The notes: a model not told the origin generated them from the letters alone. Positions 1-5,368 are shown, numbered from the stretch's first letter. The stretch is 5,368 nucleotides of DNA from Candidatus Stygibacter frigidus (GCA_030765325.1 JAVCCT010000287.1:1-5368); one strand, 5' to 3'. Translations and numbers: made by a program.

Positions 1-10
1 ATTTGCTTTT

Positions 11-117
11 ATAACTGTCTATTATGTAATGAAATATAAAATAATTAGTTTTTTGAGGTCAGGTGTTCTGACCTTAGACCAATTATCCTGGAATCATAAC
101 CTCTATAGAACAGTTAT
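11..117. repeat. Imperfect inverted repeat enclosing a small hairpin
   Basis: ATAACTGTCTAT at 11-22 is the reverse complement of 105-117 except for one extra base (ATAACTGTTCTAT read on the - strand). Between the arms lies a 7-bp hairpin at 56-74 (AGGTCAG, loop GTGTT, CTGACCT). No T-run follows the hairpin on either strand, so it is not a standard intrinsic terminator. The right arm overlaps the left end of the next inverted repeat (115-126) by three bases. It could be part of a structured RNA, a decayed repeat or chance pairing in AT-rich DNA. Only the symmetry is directly seen. Confidence 0.35.
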
Positions 118-258
118 TTACCAAAACAACAAAGCACGTAGTGACATTTTAATGTGAGTACGTGCTTTGTTGTTCCACGTGCTTCACACTTCGAGAGTGA
201 AAATGTTTTGGGAAAAGATGGAATATTGATAAATCTGGCTGGAGAATTTTGGTAAATA
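115..258. repeat. MITE-like segment bounded by 12-bp inverted repeats with TA ends
   Basis: TATTTACCAAAA at 115-126 is matched perfectly by its reverse complement TTTTGGTAAATA at 247-258. Pairing stops on both sides of each arm, so the repeat is exactly 12 bp and bounds 144 bases. Each outer end is TA. This would fit a 10-bp terminal repeat flanked by a TA target duplication, as made by Tc1/mariner and IS630-type transposases. No transposase is present, so it would be a non-autonomous element. The interior holds the strong hairpin at 125-174. Alternatively the arms are the closing stem of a folded RNA. The symmetry is seen; mobility is inferred. Confidence 0.4.
125..174. repeat. Strong 16-bp-stem hairpin
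   Basis: AACAACAAAGCACGTA (125-140) pairs perfectly with TACGTGCTTTGTTGTT (159-174). A 3x3 internal loop (GTG opposite GAG) follows, then a further four pairs, ACAT (144-147) with ATGT (152-155), around a TTTA loop. The octamer ACGTGCTT occurs directly at 160-167 and 177-184 and inverted at 132-139, so part of the motif recurs just outside the stem. No T-tract follows on either strand, so it does not look like a standard intrinsic terminator. A perfect 16-bp stem is unlikely by chance at this window size. It is probably a repeat-family member or a structured transcript. Confidence 0.7.
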
Positions 259-294
259 GAGCAGGATGGGATGGATACTTAATCTGATTTTGAA

Positions 295-343
295 CCATGG
301 GTTGAAACCCATGGCTATTATTGTAATGCCCTTTCAGGGCATT
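295..343. repeat. Two-hairpin REP-like unit
   Basis: Two adjacent perfect hairpins lie 10 bases apart. The first is CCATGGGTT (295-303), GA, AACCCATGG (306-314). The second is AATGCCCT (325-332), TTC, AGGGCATT (336-343). Paired short GC-rich stems with tiny loops in an intergenic gap resemble REP/BIME-type elements, which RAYT (IS200-like) transposases mobilise. The pattern of a GGGTT/AACCC hairpin next to a GCCC/GGGC hairpin feels familiar from intergenic DNA of several FCB-group and related genomes, but I cannot verify this. The second stem is followed on the + strand by four T residues (342-345), giving at most a weak terminator. Confidence 0.6.
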
Positions 344-384
344 TTCGAAGTCAGTGAACATTTTAATTCCGGGGAGATGCCAGC

Positions 385-407
385 TGTCAATTTCACAAAA
401 ATTGACA
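385..407. promoter_or_regulatory. Perfect palindrome, candidate operator before apbE
   Basis: TGTCAATTT (385-393) and AAATTGACA (399-407) form a perfect 9-bp inverted repeat around a 5-base AT-rich spacer, ending 31 bases before the apbE start codon. The right half contains TTGACA (402-407), the best -35-like hexamer in the leader, so a bound dimeric regulator would sit on the promoter. The half-site spacing of about 14 bp centre to centre is larger than the usual one helical turn but within the range seen for dimeric repressors. The regulator cannot be identified. As RNA the same repeat would be only a weak AT-rich stem. Confidence 0.4.
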
Positions 408-431
408 AATATTGAAGTACACAAAATTTTG
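402..431 (+). promoter_or_regulatory. Possible promoter for the apbE operon
   Basis: TTG at 402-404 is followed 19 bases later by AAATTTTG (424-431), which matches the Bacteroidota -7 element TAnnTTTG at five of six defined positions with roughly its usual spacing to the -33 TTG. Read as a sigma-70 promoter, TTGACA (402-407) is a perfect -35, but the hexamers 16-17 bases on (AAATTT, AATTTT) are poor -10 boxes. Either reading puts transcription start only a few bases before the ATG at 439, which would fit the missing Shine-Dalgarno sequence there. This is an inference from pattern only. Confidence 0.25.
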
Positions 432-438
432 ATAACTA

Positions 439-1431
439 ATGGAAAAAAAGAAGTTTGGATATTTAATACAGATAGTATTTGTGGTCATCCTGATTGGCAT
501 CGGGTTATGGTCTCAGCGGCATCGTGTTTATAAAAGCAGTCAGACCGCTTTTATCATGGACACTTTTTTTGAGGTGGAAGCTGCGGGGAGAATAACAGAC
601 CTTGATGCAGTAATCGATAGTGCATTTGCTCTAGCACGAGACTATGAGCATCTATTATCATATTATGATGAGGACAGTCAGATAAGCAGGTTAAATAATT
701 CTCAGGGCATGAAAACTGGTATTGACAGCGGGTTGAAAGATATTTTGGATAAAGGGCAACAATTTTATCAGGCAACTGGAGGCAGGTATGATCTTAGCAT
801 TGGCAGGTTAAGTGACCTTTGGAATATCAACAAAGCCAGAATACCTGAAGAAAATGAAATAACTGAAGCACTGGCAAATACGGGATTTGACAGAATAATT
901 ATTGAAGGTGACAGTATCCAGGTTCCGTCCGGGATGAAACTTAATCTGGGCAGCGTAGCCAAGGGATATATAGTCGATAGGGTGTTAGATTATCTGAAAG
1001 ATAAAGGAGTTAGTGAGATACTTGTGAATGCTGGCGGAGATATTCGCATCTGGGGCAGCGGAGAGACACTAATAGGCATTCAACATCCTCGCAAAGAGAG
1101 AGGAGAAGTGATAGATAAGATCCGCATGAAAGATCAAGCAGTGGTAACCTCGGGAGATTATGAGCGTTATTTTGAAATTGATGGAGTGAGATATCATCAT
1201 ATTCTGAATGCTTTAACGGGGCATCCTGCCAGGGAGTGTGTGAGTGCGACAGCCATTGCCAGTGATGCAGAGACAGCCGATGCGTTATCCACAGCAGCCT
1301 TTGTGATGCCAGTGCAAGATGCAATAAAGCTTGCGGATGGACTTACAGATGGCTGGGTGATCATATATTATATGGTGGATGGAAAACTGGAGAGAAGTGA
1401 AAGCGCTGGAGCAGAAGAATTTCTGGAGTGA
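439..1431 (+). CDS. apbE: FAD:protein FMN transferase, membrane-anchored
   Basis: This 330-residue protein belongs to the ApbE family, which uses Mg2+ and FAD to attach FMN covalently to Thr/Ser of target proteins, typically RnfG/RnfD or NqrB/NqrC, outside the cytoplasmic membrane. Residues 1-7 are Lys-rich and about 8-24 form one hydrophobic segment, so it should be exported and stay anchored; there is no lipobox Cys. Family motifs follow in order: MDT (40-42), YDLSIGRLSDLW (117-128), LNLGSVAKGYIVD (168-180), NAGGDIRI (197-204), TSGDYERYF (237-245), HHILNALTG (253-261) and DAETADALST (276-285). Asp281 and Thr285 have the four-residue spacing of the metal-site Asp/Thr pair. The usual HIIDPxTG reads HILNALTG here. 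The ATG follows an in-frame stop at 433 and has no Shine-Dalgarno match. Length is normal. It is the first gene of the probable operon. Confidence 0.95.
   Translation: MEKKKFGYLIQIVFVVILIGIGLWSQRHRVYKSSQTAFIMDTFFEVEAAGRITDLDAVIDSAFALARDYEHLLSYYDEDSQISRLNNSQGMKTGIDSGLKDILDKGQQFYQATGGRYDLSIGRLSDLWNINKARIPEENEITEALANTGFDRIIIEGDSIQVPSGMKLNLGSVAKGYIVDRVLDYLKDKGVSEILVNAGGDIRIWGSGETLIGIQHPRKERGEVIDKIRMKDQAVVTSGDYERYFEIDGVRYHHILNALTGHPARECVSATAIASDAETADALSTAAFVMPVQDAIKLADGLTDGWVIIYYMVDGKLERSESAGAEEFLE
1425..1428 (+). promoter_or_regulatory. Ribosome binding site deciding the folE2 start
   Basis: GGAG lies inside the last codons of apbE, seven bases before the ATG at 1436. The folE2 frame stays open upstream to an ATG at 1379, but that start would add 19 residues overlapping apbE and has no comparable site. 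The 1436 start gives the residue numbering expected for the family, so I prefer it. Confidence 0.7.
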
Positions 1432-1435
1432 AATT

Positions 1436-2227
1436 ATGATAAAAACTGATGTGCAAAGTGAACGTGATACACGAGAAATAACCATAGACAGAGTGGGCGT
1501 GAAAAACATCCGCTATCCAATTGTAGTGGAAGATCGCAGGAATATTAATCAGCAGACAGTGGCAGATATCGCCCTATATGTGGATTTGCAGGAACATGAG
1601 CGAGGAACGCACATGAGCAGGTTTCTGGAAGTGCTGAATAAATATCATAAAGAAGATATCATCAGCAATCTGGAGCAATTTATGGCAGATTTGCGAAAAC
1701 GTATGGGTTCAGAAACTGCTTTTGCTATCATAGATTTCCCCTACTTTATCGAAAAAGAGGCACCGGTAAGCAAAATCAAATCTCTATTATCATATCAGTG
1801 CCACTTTCAAGCTTCATTAAAAGAGGAATATAGACTGGTGATAGGCGTGAAAGTACCCATCACAACATTGTGCCCATGCTCTAAAGAGATCAGTGATAAT
1901 GGGGCTCACAGTCAAAGGTCTTATGTAAATATCCAGGTGACACTCGGTGAATTTGTGTGGCTGGAAGAATTGATAGAAATGGTGGAAGCCTCGGCAAGTT
2001 GTGAAATATATTCATTATTAAAGCGACCTGATGAGAAATATGTAACAGAACGTGCATATGCCAATCCACGATTTGCAGAAGATATAGTGAGGGAAATAAC
2101 GCTTAAATTAAGGCAGGATAGACGCATAGCAAGCTTCAAGGTGGAAACAGAAAATCTGGAAAGCATTCATGATCATAATGCTTATGCGGGAGTGTGGAGC
2201 AACAATTTCTGGGAAATCAAGTATTAA
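1436..2227 (+). CDS. folE2: GTP cyclohydrolase I, type IB (FolE2)
   Basis: This is a 263-residue cytosolic enzyme that converts GTP to 7,8-dihydroneopterin triphosphate, the entry to tetrahydrofolate and, through the same intermediate, queuosine-type deazapurines. FolE2 is the type not dependent on zinc and works with Mn2+ or Fe2+. The sequence shows RGTHMSRF (56-63), LCPCSKEIS (145-153) followed by GAHSQRS (156-162), KRPDEKYVTERAY (196-208) and the C-terminal SIHDHNAYAG (243-252). Cys146, His158 and Glu200 match the metal ligands known from the Neisseria gonorrhoeae enzyme (Cys147, His159, Glu201) with identical spacing. It starts 4 bases after the apbE stop, so translation is probably coupled. 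Length is typical and no key residue is missing. It is unrelated in sequence to zinc-dependent FolE. Confidence 0.96.
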   Translation: MIKTDVQSERDTREITIDRVGVKNIRYPIVVEDRRNINQQTVADIALYVDLQEHERGTHMSRFLEVLNKYHKEDIISNLEQFMADLRKRMGSETAFAIIDFPYFIEKEAPVSKIKSLLSYQCHFQASLKEEYRLVIGVKVPITTLCPCSKEISDNGAHSQRSYVNIQVTLGEFVWLEELIEMVEASASCEIYSLLKRPDEKYVTERAYANPRFAEDIVREITLKLRQDRRIASFKVETENLESIHDHNAYAGVWSNNFWEIKY

Positions 2228-2243
2228 GGGAAAAATAAAATAA

Positions 2244-4781
2244 ATGGAAACAGACATAAAAGTACAAGATACAAAATTAGCCAATGGCTTGAAAGTGATC
2301 TATGCAGAAGACCGCTCAATACCTTTAGTGAGCGTGCAATTGCATGTCCGCTTTGGATCAGCTTGGGAAACGGAAACAGAATCCGGATATTCTCATTTCG
2401 CTGAGCACCTTGTATTCCGATCAACCCGGAATTATCCGGAAGGAAATATTATGGACCAGATAGCCTATCTGGGTGGATCGATGAATGCTTACACAGAATA
2501 TGACAGCACCTGCTATTATATAGATATTTCCAGAGAATATCTGGAAGAATCAGTAAAGGTTTTAGCAGACCTGGTTCGCTATCCTCAATTTTCGCAAAAA
2601 GATTTTAATTCTGAAAAGAAAGTGATCATTGAAGAATTAAAAGAATCTGAGAATGACAGGGAAGATAATCTTATTGAGCTGATAGCCAGTGATTATCTCA
2701 AAGATAATCCCTACAGGAATCCCATTATCGGCAATCGTACCGCACTTGGAGCCGCAACGAGAGAAGCGATGCAGGAATTTATCAGCCGTCACTATTATTC
2801 AGGAAATTGCATACTTGTAGTAGCTGGTGATTTTGAGCGTGACGATCTTGATGCATGGATAGCCAGATATTTTGGAGACTGGGAGGGAAAGGAAACTGAA
2901 GAGCGAAAAGCAATATTTGGAGGACATCCAGAAGAATTTTCGTTTAGAGTGATAAAACACAAATCTGATTCTGATATAGTAGCGGTGGCGATTCCTGATC
3001 TGGCAGAAAATCATCCGGATGCAATTGCCCTTTCAGTCATCTATAAAGCATTTATGGTAGGGAAAAACTCATATCTTTATGACGAGTTATTTAAGCGTCG
3101 CAAGCTGGTGGACAGCATTAAAATCAACGGCATCAGCGGGATAAATGACGGAGTAAGTATAATATTGCTATTTCCCAATCAAGGAGTCGATTCACTGGAG
3201 GTAATCAAAGGGTTCAGCGAATGCTGGAATGATTTCTGCAGCAGGGGCATAAGCGCAGTTCAACTCATGCAGCAGAAAGCGGAGATACTTAACAGCTTCA
3301 GATTTTCCAGGGAATATATGGAATCCTATGCATCCAATCTTGGCATGGATGAGATCTATTCAGATTACCTTGATTATTTCACATTTCCAGATAAATTGAA
3401 ACAGGTTTCACGTAGTGATATCAGACTTGTGCTGAATAAATGGCTGAAACTGGATAATATGAGGGTCTATTATCAGGGCTCTAAAAAGGTATCAGAATCA
3501 GCAGTAAAAGAGATATTTAGCAGCAGAAAGCAAGCGAATTTTAATCATGCTGACCAGGAATATGCTCAAAGAACACTTAGCAACGGCATAAAAGTGCTTT
3601 ACCGTAAAATTGTGGGAAAGCCTACAGTGGGCATTTCAGCAGTATTAAAGGTATCTCAACTTAATGAGAAAGAAGGAATCCGGGGGATAAATTCAGTAAC
3701 CGGTGCTTTAGTTTTATATGGTAATCAGCAGCATAGTTACGATAAGTTCCTTGATTTTTGCAGTTTACATGGTATCAATATGCGGATAAGTCCACAAATG
3801 GATTATACTACTTTGCAGAGTAAATGTTTTACAGAAGATCTGGCAATGACCCTGGAATCAATATCGCATGTAATATTTAACCCGGAACTGCCGCGGGAAC
3901 ATTTTTTAAATATCAAACAGGCAATATTAAGCATGATGGGGCGGCAAAAGGATTATCCACAAAGGGAAGCGCTTAAGAACTGGCGAAAAATGATCTACAG
4001 CACGAAAAGCAATCTTTTTAGCAGAGATGGGATGAGAAATGACTTGAATAAACTGACCTTATCCCGGGTGAGAAGATGGCATAAGGATTATTATACACCT
4101 GATAATTTGACTTTGGTGGTTACAGGTAATATAGATTTTTCGGCAGTTGATGAACTGGTTGAGAAGCATTTTGGGGATAAAACCGGCACCCATATAGATC
4201 ATAAGCCCGATTATCGAGTTTATCCTTCATCAAAGCGGTATAAGGTGATAGACAAGCAATCCAGTCAGGGGATTATTGTGACAGGGGGTTATGGACCAGG
4301 ATTGGAATCACAGGAAGAAGCCATGGCAATGACCATTCTATGTCAAATTCTGGGTGGAGATACAAATTCCCAATTATTCAATGAATTGCGGGAGCAGCAT
4401 GGGCTGGCATATTCAGTGGATATGGATTATTATACAATGATGAATACAGGTTCCTTTATCATGGCAGCAGCGGTTGATCGGGAAAATACTGAAGTGAGTA
4501 TAAAAATGATCAAGCGGATATTTAAAGAAATCGGTGAAAATGGGGTGAGTGAATATGAGCTTACAAAGGTAAAAAATCACATAGCCGGTCAAATGCTGCA
4601 GCAGGAGGAAAGCGTATCTGCGATAGCCTCTTCTATGGGTTCAAGAATATCATTAGGACTGGGTTTGGAGCATTATCTCAACCGCAGGAAAAGATTGCTG
4701 GCAGTCACAGGAGAGCAGGTGAAAAATGTAGCAATAAAATATCTAAGTGAAGATAAGTTATTTACACTGGTGCAAAAATGA
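2244..4781 (+). CDS. M16 family zinc metallopeptidase, two-halved single chain
   Basis: This 845-residue tandem M16 (pitrilysin/insulinase-type) peptidase should cleave peptides inside a closed two-half chamber. The N-terminal half holds the inverted zinc motif HFAEH (His51, Glu54, His55) and, 75 residues on, Glu131 as third ligand; Glu124 sits where the family's extra conserved Glu lies. NPIIG (159-163) and YYSGNCILVVAGD (183-195) mark the partner domain of that half. The second half begins near 437 (TLSNGIKVLY); its zinc site has decayed to NSVTG (483-487), but it keeps TPDNLTLVVTGN (618-629) and R..HGLAY with Arg716 and Tyr723. These have the spacing of the substrate-binding Arg824/Tyr831 pair of insulin-degrading enzyme. 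There is no signal peptide, so it is probably cytosolic. The start follows an in-frame stop at 2241; AAGGGA lies 12 bases upstream, a rather distant ribosome site. The gap from folE2 is 16 bases. The substrate is unknown. Confidence 0.93.
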   Translation: METDIKVQDTKLANGLKVIYAEDRSIPLVSVQLHVRFGSAWETETESGYSHFAEHLVFRSTRNYPEGNIMDQIAYLGGSMNAYTEYDSTCYYIDISREYLEESVKVLADLVRYPQFSQKDFNSEKKVIIEELKESENDREDNLIELIASDYLKDNPYRNPIIGNRTALGAATREAMQEFISRHYYSGNCILVVAGDFERDDLDAWIARYFGDWEGKETEERKAIFGGHPEEFSFRVIKHKSDSDIVAVAIPDLAENHPDAIALSVIYKAFMVGKNSYLYDELFKRRKLVDSIKINGISGINDGVSIILLFPNQGVDSLEVIKGFSECWNDFCSRGISAVQLMQQKAEILNSFRFSREYMESYASNLGMDEIYSDYLDYFTFPDKLKQVSRSDIRLVLNKWLKLDNMRVYYQGSKKVSESAVKEIFSSRKQANFNHADQEYAQRTLSNGIKVLYRKIVGKPTVGISAVLKVSQLNEKEGIRGINSVTGALVLYGNQQHSYDKFLDFCSLHGINMRISPQMDYTTLQSKCFTEDLAMTLESISHVIFNPELPREHFLNIKQAILSMMGRQKDYPQREALKNWRKMIYSTKSNLFSRDGMRNDLNKLTLSRVRRWHKDYYTPDNLTLVVTGNIDFSAVDELVEKHFGDKTGTHIDHKPDYRVYPSSKRYKVIDKQSSQGIIVTGGYGPGLESQEEAMAMTILCQILGGDTNSQLFNELREQHGLAYSVDMDYYTMMNTGSFIMAAAVDRENTEVSIKMIKRIFKEIGENGVSEYELTKVKNHIAGQMLQQEESVSAIASSMGSRISLGLGLEHYLNRRKRLLAVTGEQVKNVAIKYLSEDKLFTLVQK

Positions 4782-4825
4782 TAAGAGAAAATCTGCTTAG
4801 AGAAAATTCAGGAGCAATGATTTGA
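4778..4825 (+). other. 15-codon mini-ORF bridging two genes by stop/start overlaps
   Basis: The peptidase stop overlaps an ATG (ATGA, 4778-4781). That ATG opens a 15-codon frame, MIRENLLRENSGAMI, whose TGA stop (4823-4825) overlaps the TTG start of the next gene (TTGA, 4822-4825). The spacer also has a 9-bp direct repeat, AGAGAAAAT, at 4784-4792 and 4799-4807. The ATG has no Shine-Dalgarno match, so it would depend on ribosomes ending the peptidase gene. It may serve translational coupling, or be an accident of a 40-base spacer. I do not claim a functional peptide. Confidence 0.25.
4810..4814 (+). promoter_or_regulatory. Ribosome binding site for the TTG-started activator gene
   Basis: AGGAG lies seven bases before TTG at 4822. 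In that frame the last upstream stop is TAG at 4798 and no ATG or GTG occurs between it and the conserved first motif, so this site supports the rare TTG start. An ATG at 4817 is out of frame and ends after two codons. Confidence 0.7.
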
Positions 4826-5368
4826 GAGGATGTGGAATAGATTCCGGCTCACGAACCACTAAGCTGGTCATTCTTGAAGATGACAAGATATTGTGGGCTG
4901 ATGTGCAACCCACAGGTCTATCACCTTTGCGAACTTCAGAAGGCATGCTGGAAAAGGCAAAGATCTCAGTTCCAGGTAAACTGGCAGATAATATGCCAAT
5001 AGTGGTAACAGGTTATGGAAGAACCCTGATTTTGCAGAACAGGAGAAAAATTTCTGAAATAACTTGTCATGCCAGAGGGGTAAATTATTATTTTCCTGAA
5101 AGTAAATTGATAATTGACATTGGTGGGCAGGATTCCAAAGGGATATTACTGGGAAATAGTGGAAATGTTGAGGATTTTGTGATGAATGACAGATGTGCAG
5201 CGGGAACAGGAAGATTTCTGGAAAAAGTAGCTCATATCCTGGAAGTGGAAGTATCTGATCTGGGAACACTATCCGAAGAATCAAAGCAGGAACTGGAAAT
5301 CACAAATACTTGCGTGGTATTTGCCGAATCAGAAATGATCGGAATGATATCCAGAGGTGAAACAAGAG
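4822..5368 (+). CDS. 2-hydroxyacyl-CoA dehydratase activator-type ATPase (HgdC/BadF family), partial
   Basis: The first 182 residues of an ASKHA-fold ATPase are present; the 3' end lies beyond the window. Family members use ATP hydrolysis to drive one electron from a [4Fe-4S] cluster shared by two subunits into a 2-hydroxyacyl-CoA dehydratase or benzoyl-CoA reductase, in the anaerobic cytosol. Motifs seen: GIDSGSRTTK (5-14, phosphate binding), TGYGR (63-67), EITCHARG (79-86), DIGGQDSK (99-106), NDRCAAGTGRFLE (122-134) and CVVFAESEMI (164-173). Cys125 and Cys164 are 39 apart, exactly as the cluster ligands Cys127/Cys166 of Acidaminococcus HgdC. The short N-terminus and this numbering favour a stand-alone activator of about 260 residues over the long fused forms. 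The start is TTG, 40 bases after the peptidase. Which dehydratase it serves cannot be told here. Confidence 0.92.
   Translation, partial: MRGCGIDSGSRTTKLVILEDDKILWADVQPTGLSPLRTSEGMLEKAKISVPGKLADNMPIVVTGYGRTLILQNRRKISEITCHARGVNYYFPESKLIIDIGGQDSKGILLGNSGNVEDFVMNDRCAAGTGRFLEKVAHILEVEVSDLGTLSEESKQELEITNTCVVFAESEMIGMISRGETR

Larger units (their letters stand above)
1..438. other. Intergenic region dense in inverted repeats, no convincing gene
   Basis: This 438-base AT-rich stretch precedes the first gene. I see no ORF in it with recognisable protein character. Frames that stay open (+ strand 2-157 and 154 to about 255, - strand 149-424) run through palindromic DNA and share no motif with known proteins. 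It contains, in order, a short hairpin inside an imperfect inverted repeat, a segment bounded by 12-bp inverted repeats with a strong internal hairpin, a double hairpin, and a palindrome overlapping a promoter-like sequence. The - strand has stops in all frames near the left edge, so no leftward gene enters from here. The number of symmetric elements suggests a landing site for small repeats, which is an inference. Confidence 0.75.

Noticed and set aside
2..157. + strand frame open from the left edge (about 51 codons), possible tail of an upstream gene
   Set aside because: It crosses the 56-74 hairpin and ends inside the 125-174 palindrome with no familiar protein motif. It cannot be excluded without the upstream sequence, but nothing supports it.
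154..255. Short + strand frame starting GTG at 154, with a rather protein-like end (ENVLGKDGILINLAGEFW)
   Set aside because: Only about 33 codons, no ribosome site, and its start lies within the palindrome. The protein-like look is not enough to call a gene.
325..345. Second hairpin plus TTTT as an intrinsic terminator on the + strand
   Set aside because: The T-tract is only four bases and the hairpin is better explained as half of a paired-hairpin repeat. No upstream gene is evident for it to terminate.
140..367. Near-direct repeat AGTGACATTTTAAT (140-153) and AGTGAACATTTTAAT (353-367)
   Set aside because: AT-rich, differs by an inserted base, and has no flanking similarity; likely chance.
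149..424. 91-codon open frame on the - strand in the intergenic region
   Set aside because: It runs through the double hairpin and half of the large palindrome, ends in the hairpin loop, has no recognisable domain, and its composition is what palindromic DNA would give by chance.
1010..1324. Open frame opposite apbE (104 codons on the - strand), with similar antisense frames opposite folE2, the peptidase and the activator
   Set aside because: All lie opposite well-supported conserved genes and show no domain or independent start signals.
1379..1435. Longer folE2 start at ATG 1379
   Set aside because: It overlaps apbE by 53 bases, lacks a ribosome site, and adds residues absent from the family; GGAG before ATG 1436 fits better.
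1..5368. CRISPR array, tRNA, rRNA or known riboswitch
   Set aside because: No regularly spaced direct repeats and no recognisable tRNA or rRNA sequence. The inverted repeats before apbE do not match a riboswitch fold I know.

Overview
The window carries four tightly packed genes, all on the + strand, behind a 438-base noncoding stretch full of inverted repeats. The fourth gene runs off the right edge. By eye the DNA is AT-rich with modest GC. The gene set (a flavin transferase, a zinc-independent-type GTP cyclohydrolase, a cytoplasmic-looking M16 peptidase and an oxygen-sensitive 2-hydroxyacyl-CoA dehydratase activator) suggests an anaerobic, probably amino-acid-fermenting bacterium. The AT-rich leaders, one plausible Bacteroidota-style promoter and the style of the intergenic hairpins make me lean to the FCB side of the tree, perhaps a Cloacimonadota-like lineage. 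That is an inference from style, not a demonstrated placement.

Layout: 1-438 has no convincing gene. It holds a 7-bp hairpin (56-74) enclosed by an imperfect inverted repeat (11-22/105-117). Next is a 144-base segment bounded by perfect 12-bp inverted repeats with TA ends (115-258), containing a strong 16-bp-stem hairpin (125-174). After that come a two-hairpin repeat-like unit (295-343) and a 9-bp palindrome (385-407) that overlaps the best promoter-like sequence before the first gene. Then come apbE (439-1431, membrane-anchored FAD:protein FMN transferase), folE2 (1436-2227, type IB GTP cyclohydrolase I), an 845-residue tandem M16 zinc metallopeptidase (2244-4781) and the N-terminal two thirds of an HgdC/BadF-type ATPase (4822 to the edge).

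The gaps are 4, 16 and 40 bases with no terminator between genes, so the four are probably one transcription unit. Their known functions do not make one pathway. ApbE serves flavinylated electron-transfer complexes such as Rnf or Nqr. FolE2 starts pterin, folate and deazapurine synthesis. M16 degrades or processes peptides. HgdC-type proteins inject ATP-activated electrons into 2-hydroxyacyl-CoA dehydratases. ApbE and the activator share a link to low-potential anaerobic electron transfer; the rest looks like a housekeeping operon of convenience. I see no clear undescribed system. The parts most worth following up are the intergenic repeats, the palindrome at the promoter, and the stop/start arrangement between the peptidase and the activator.
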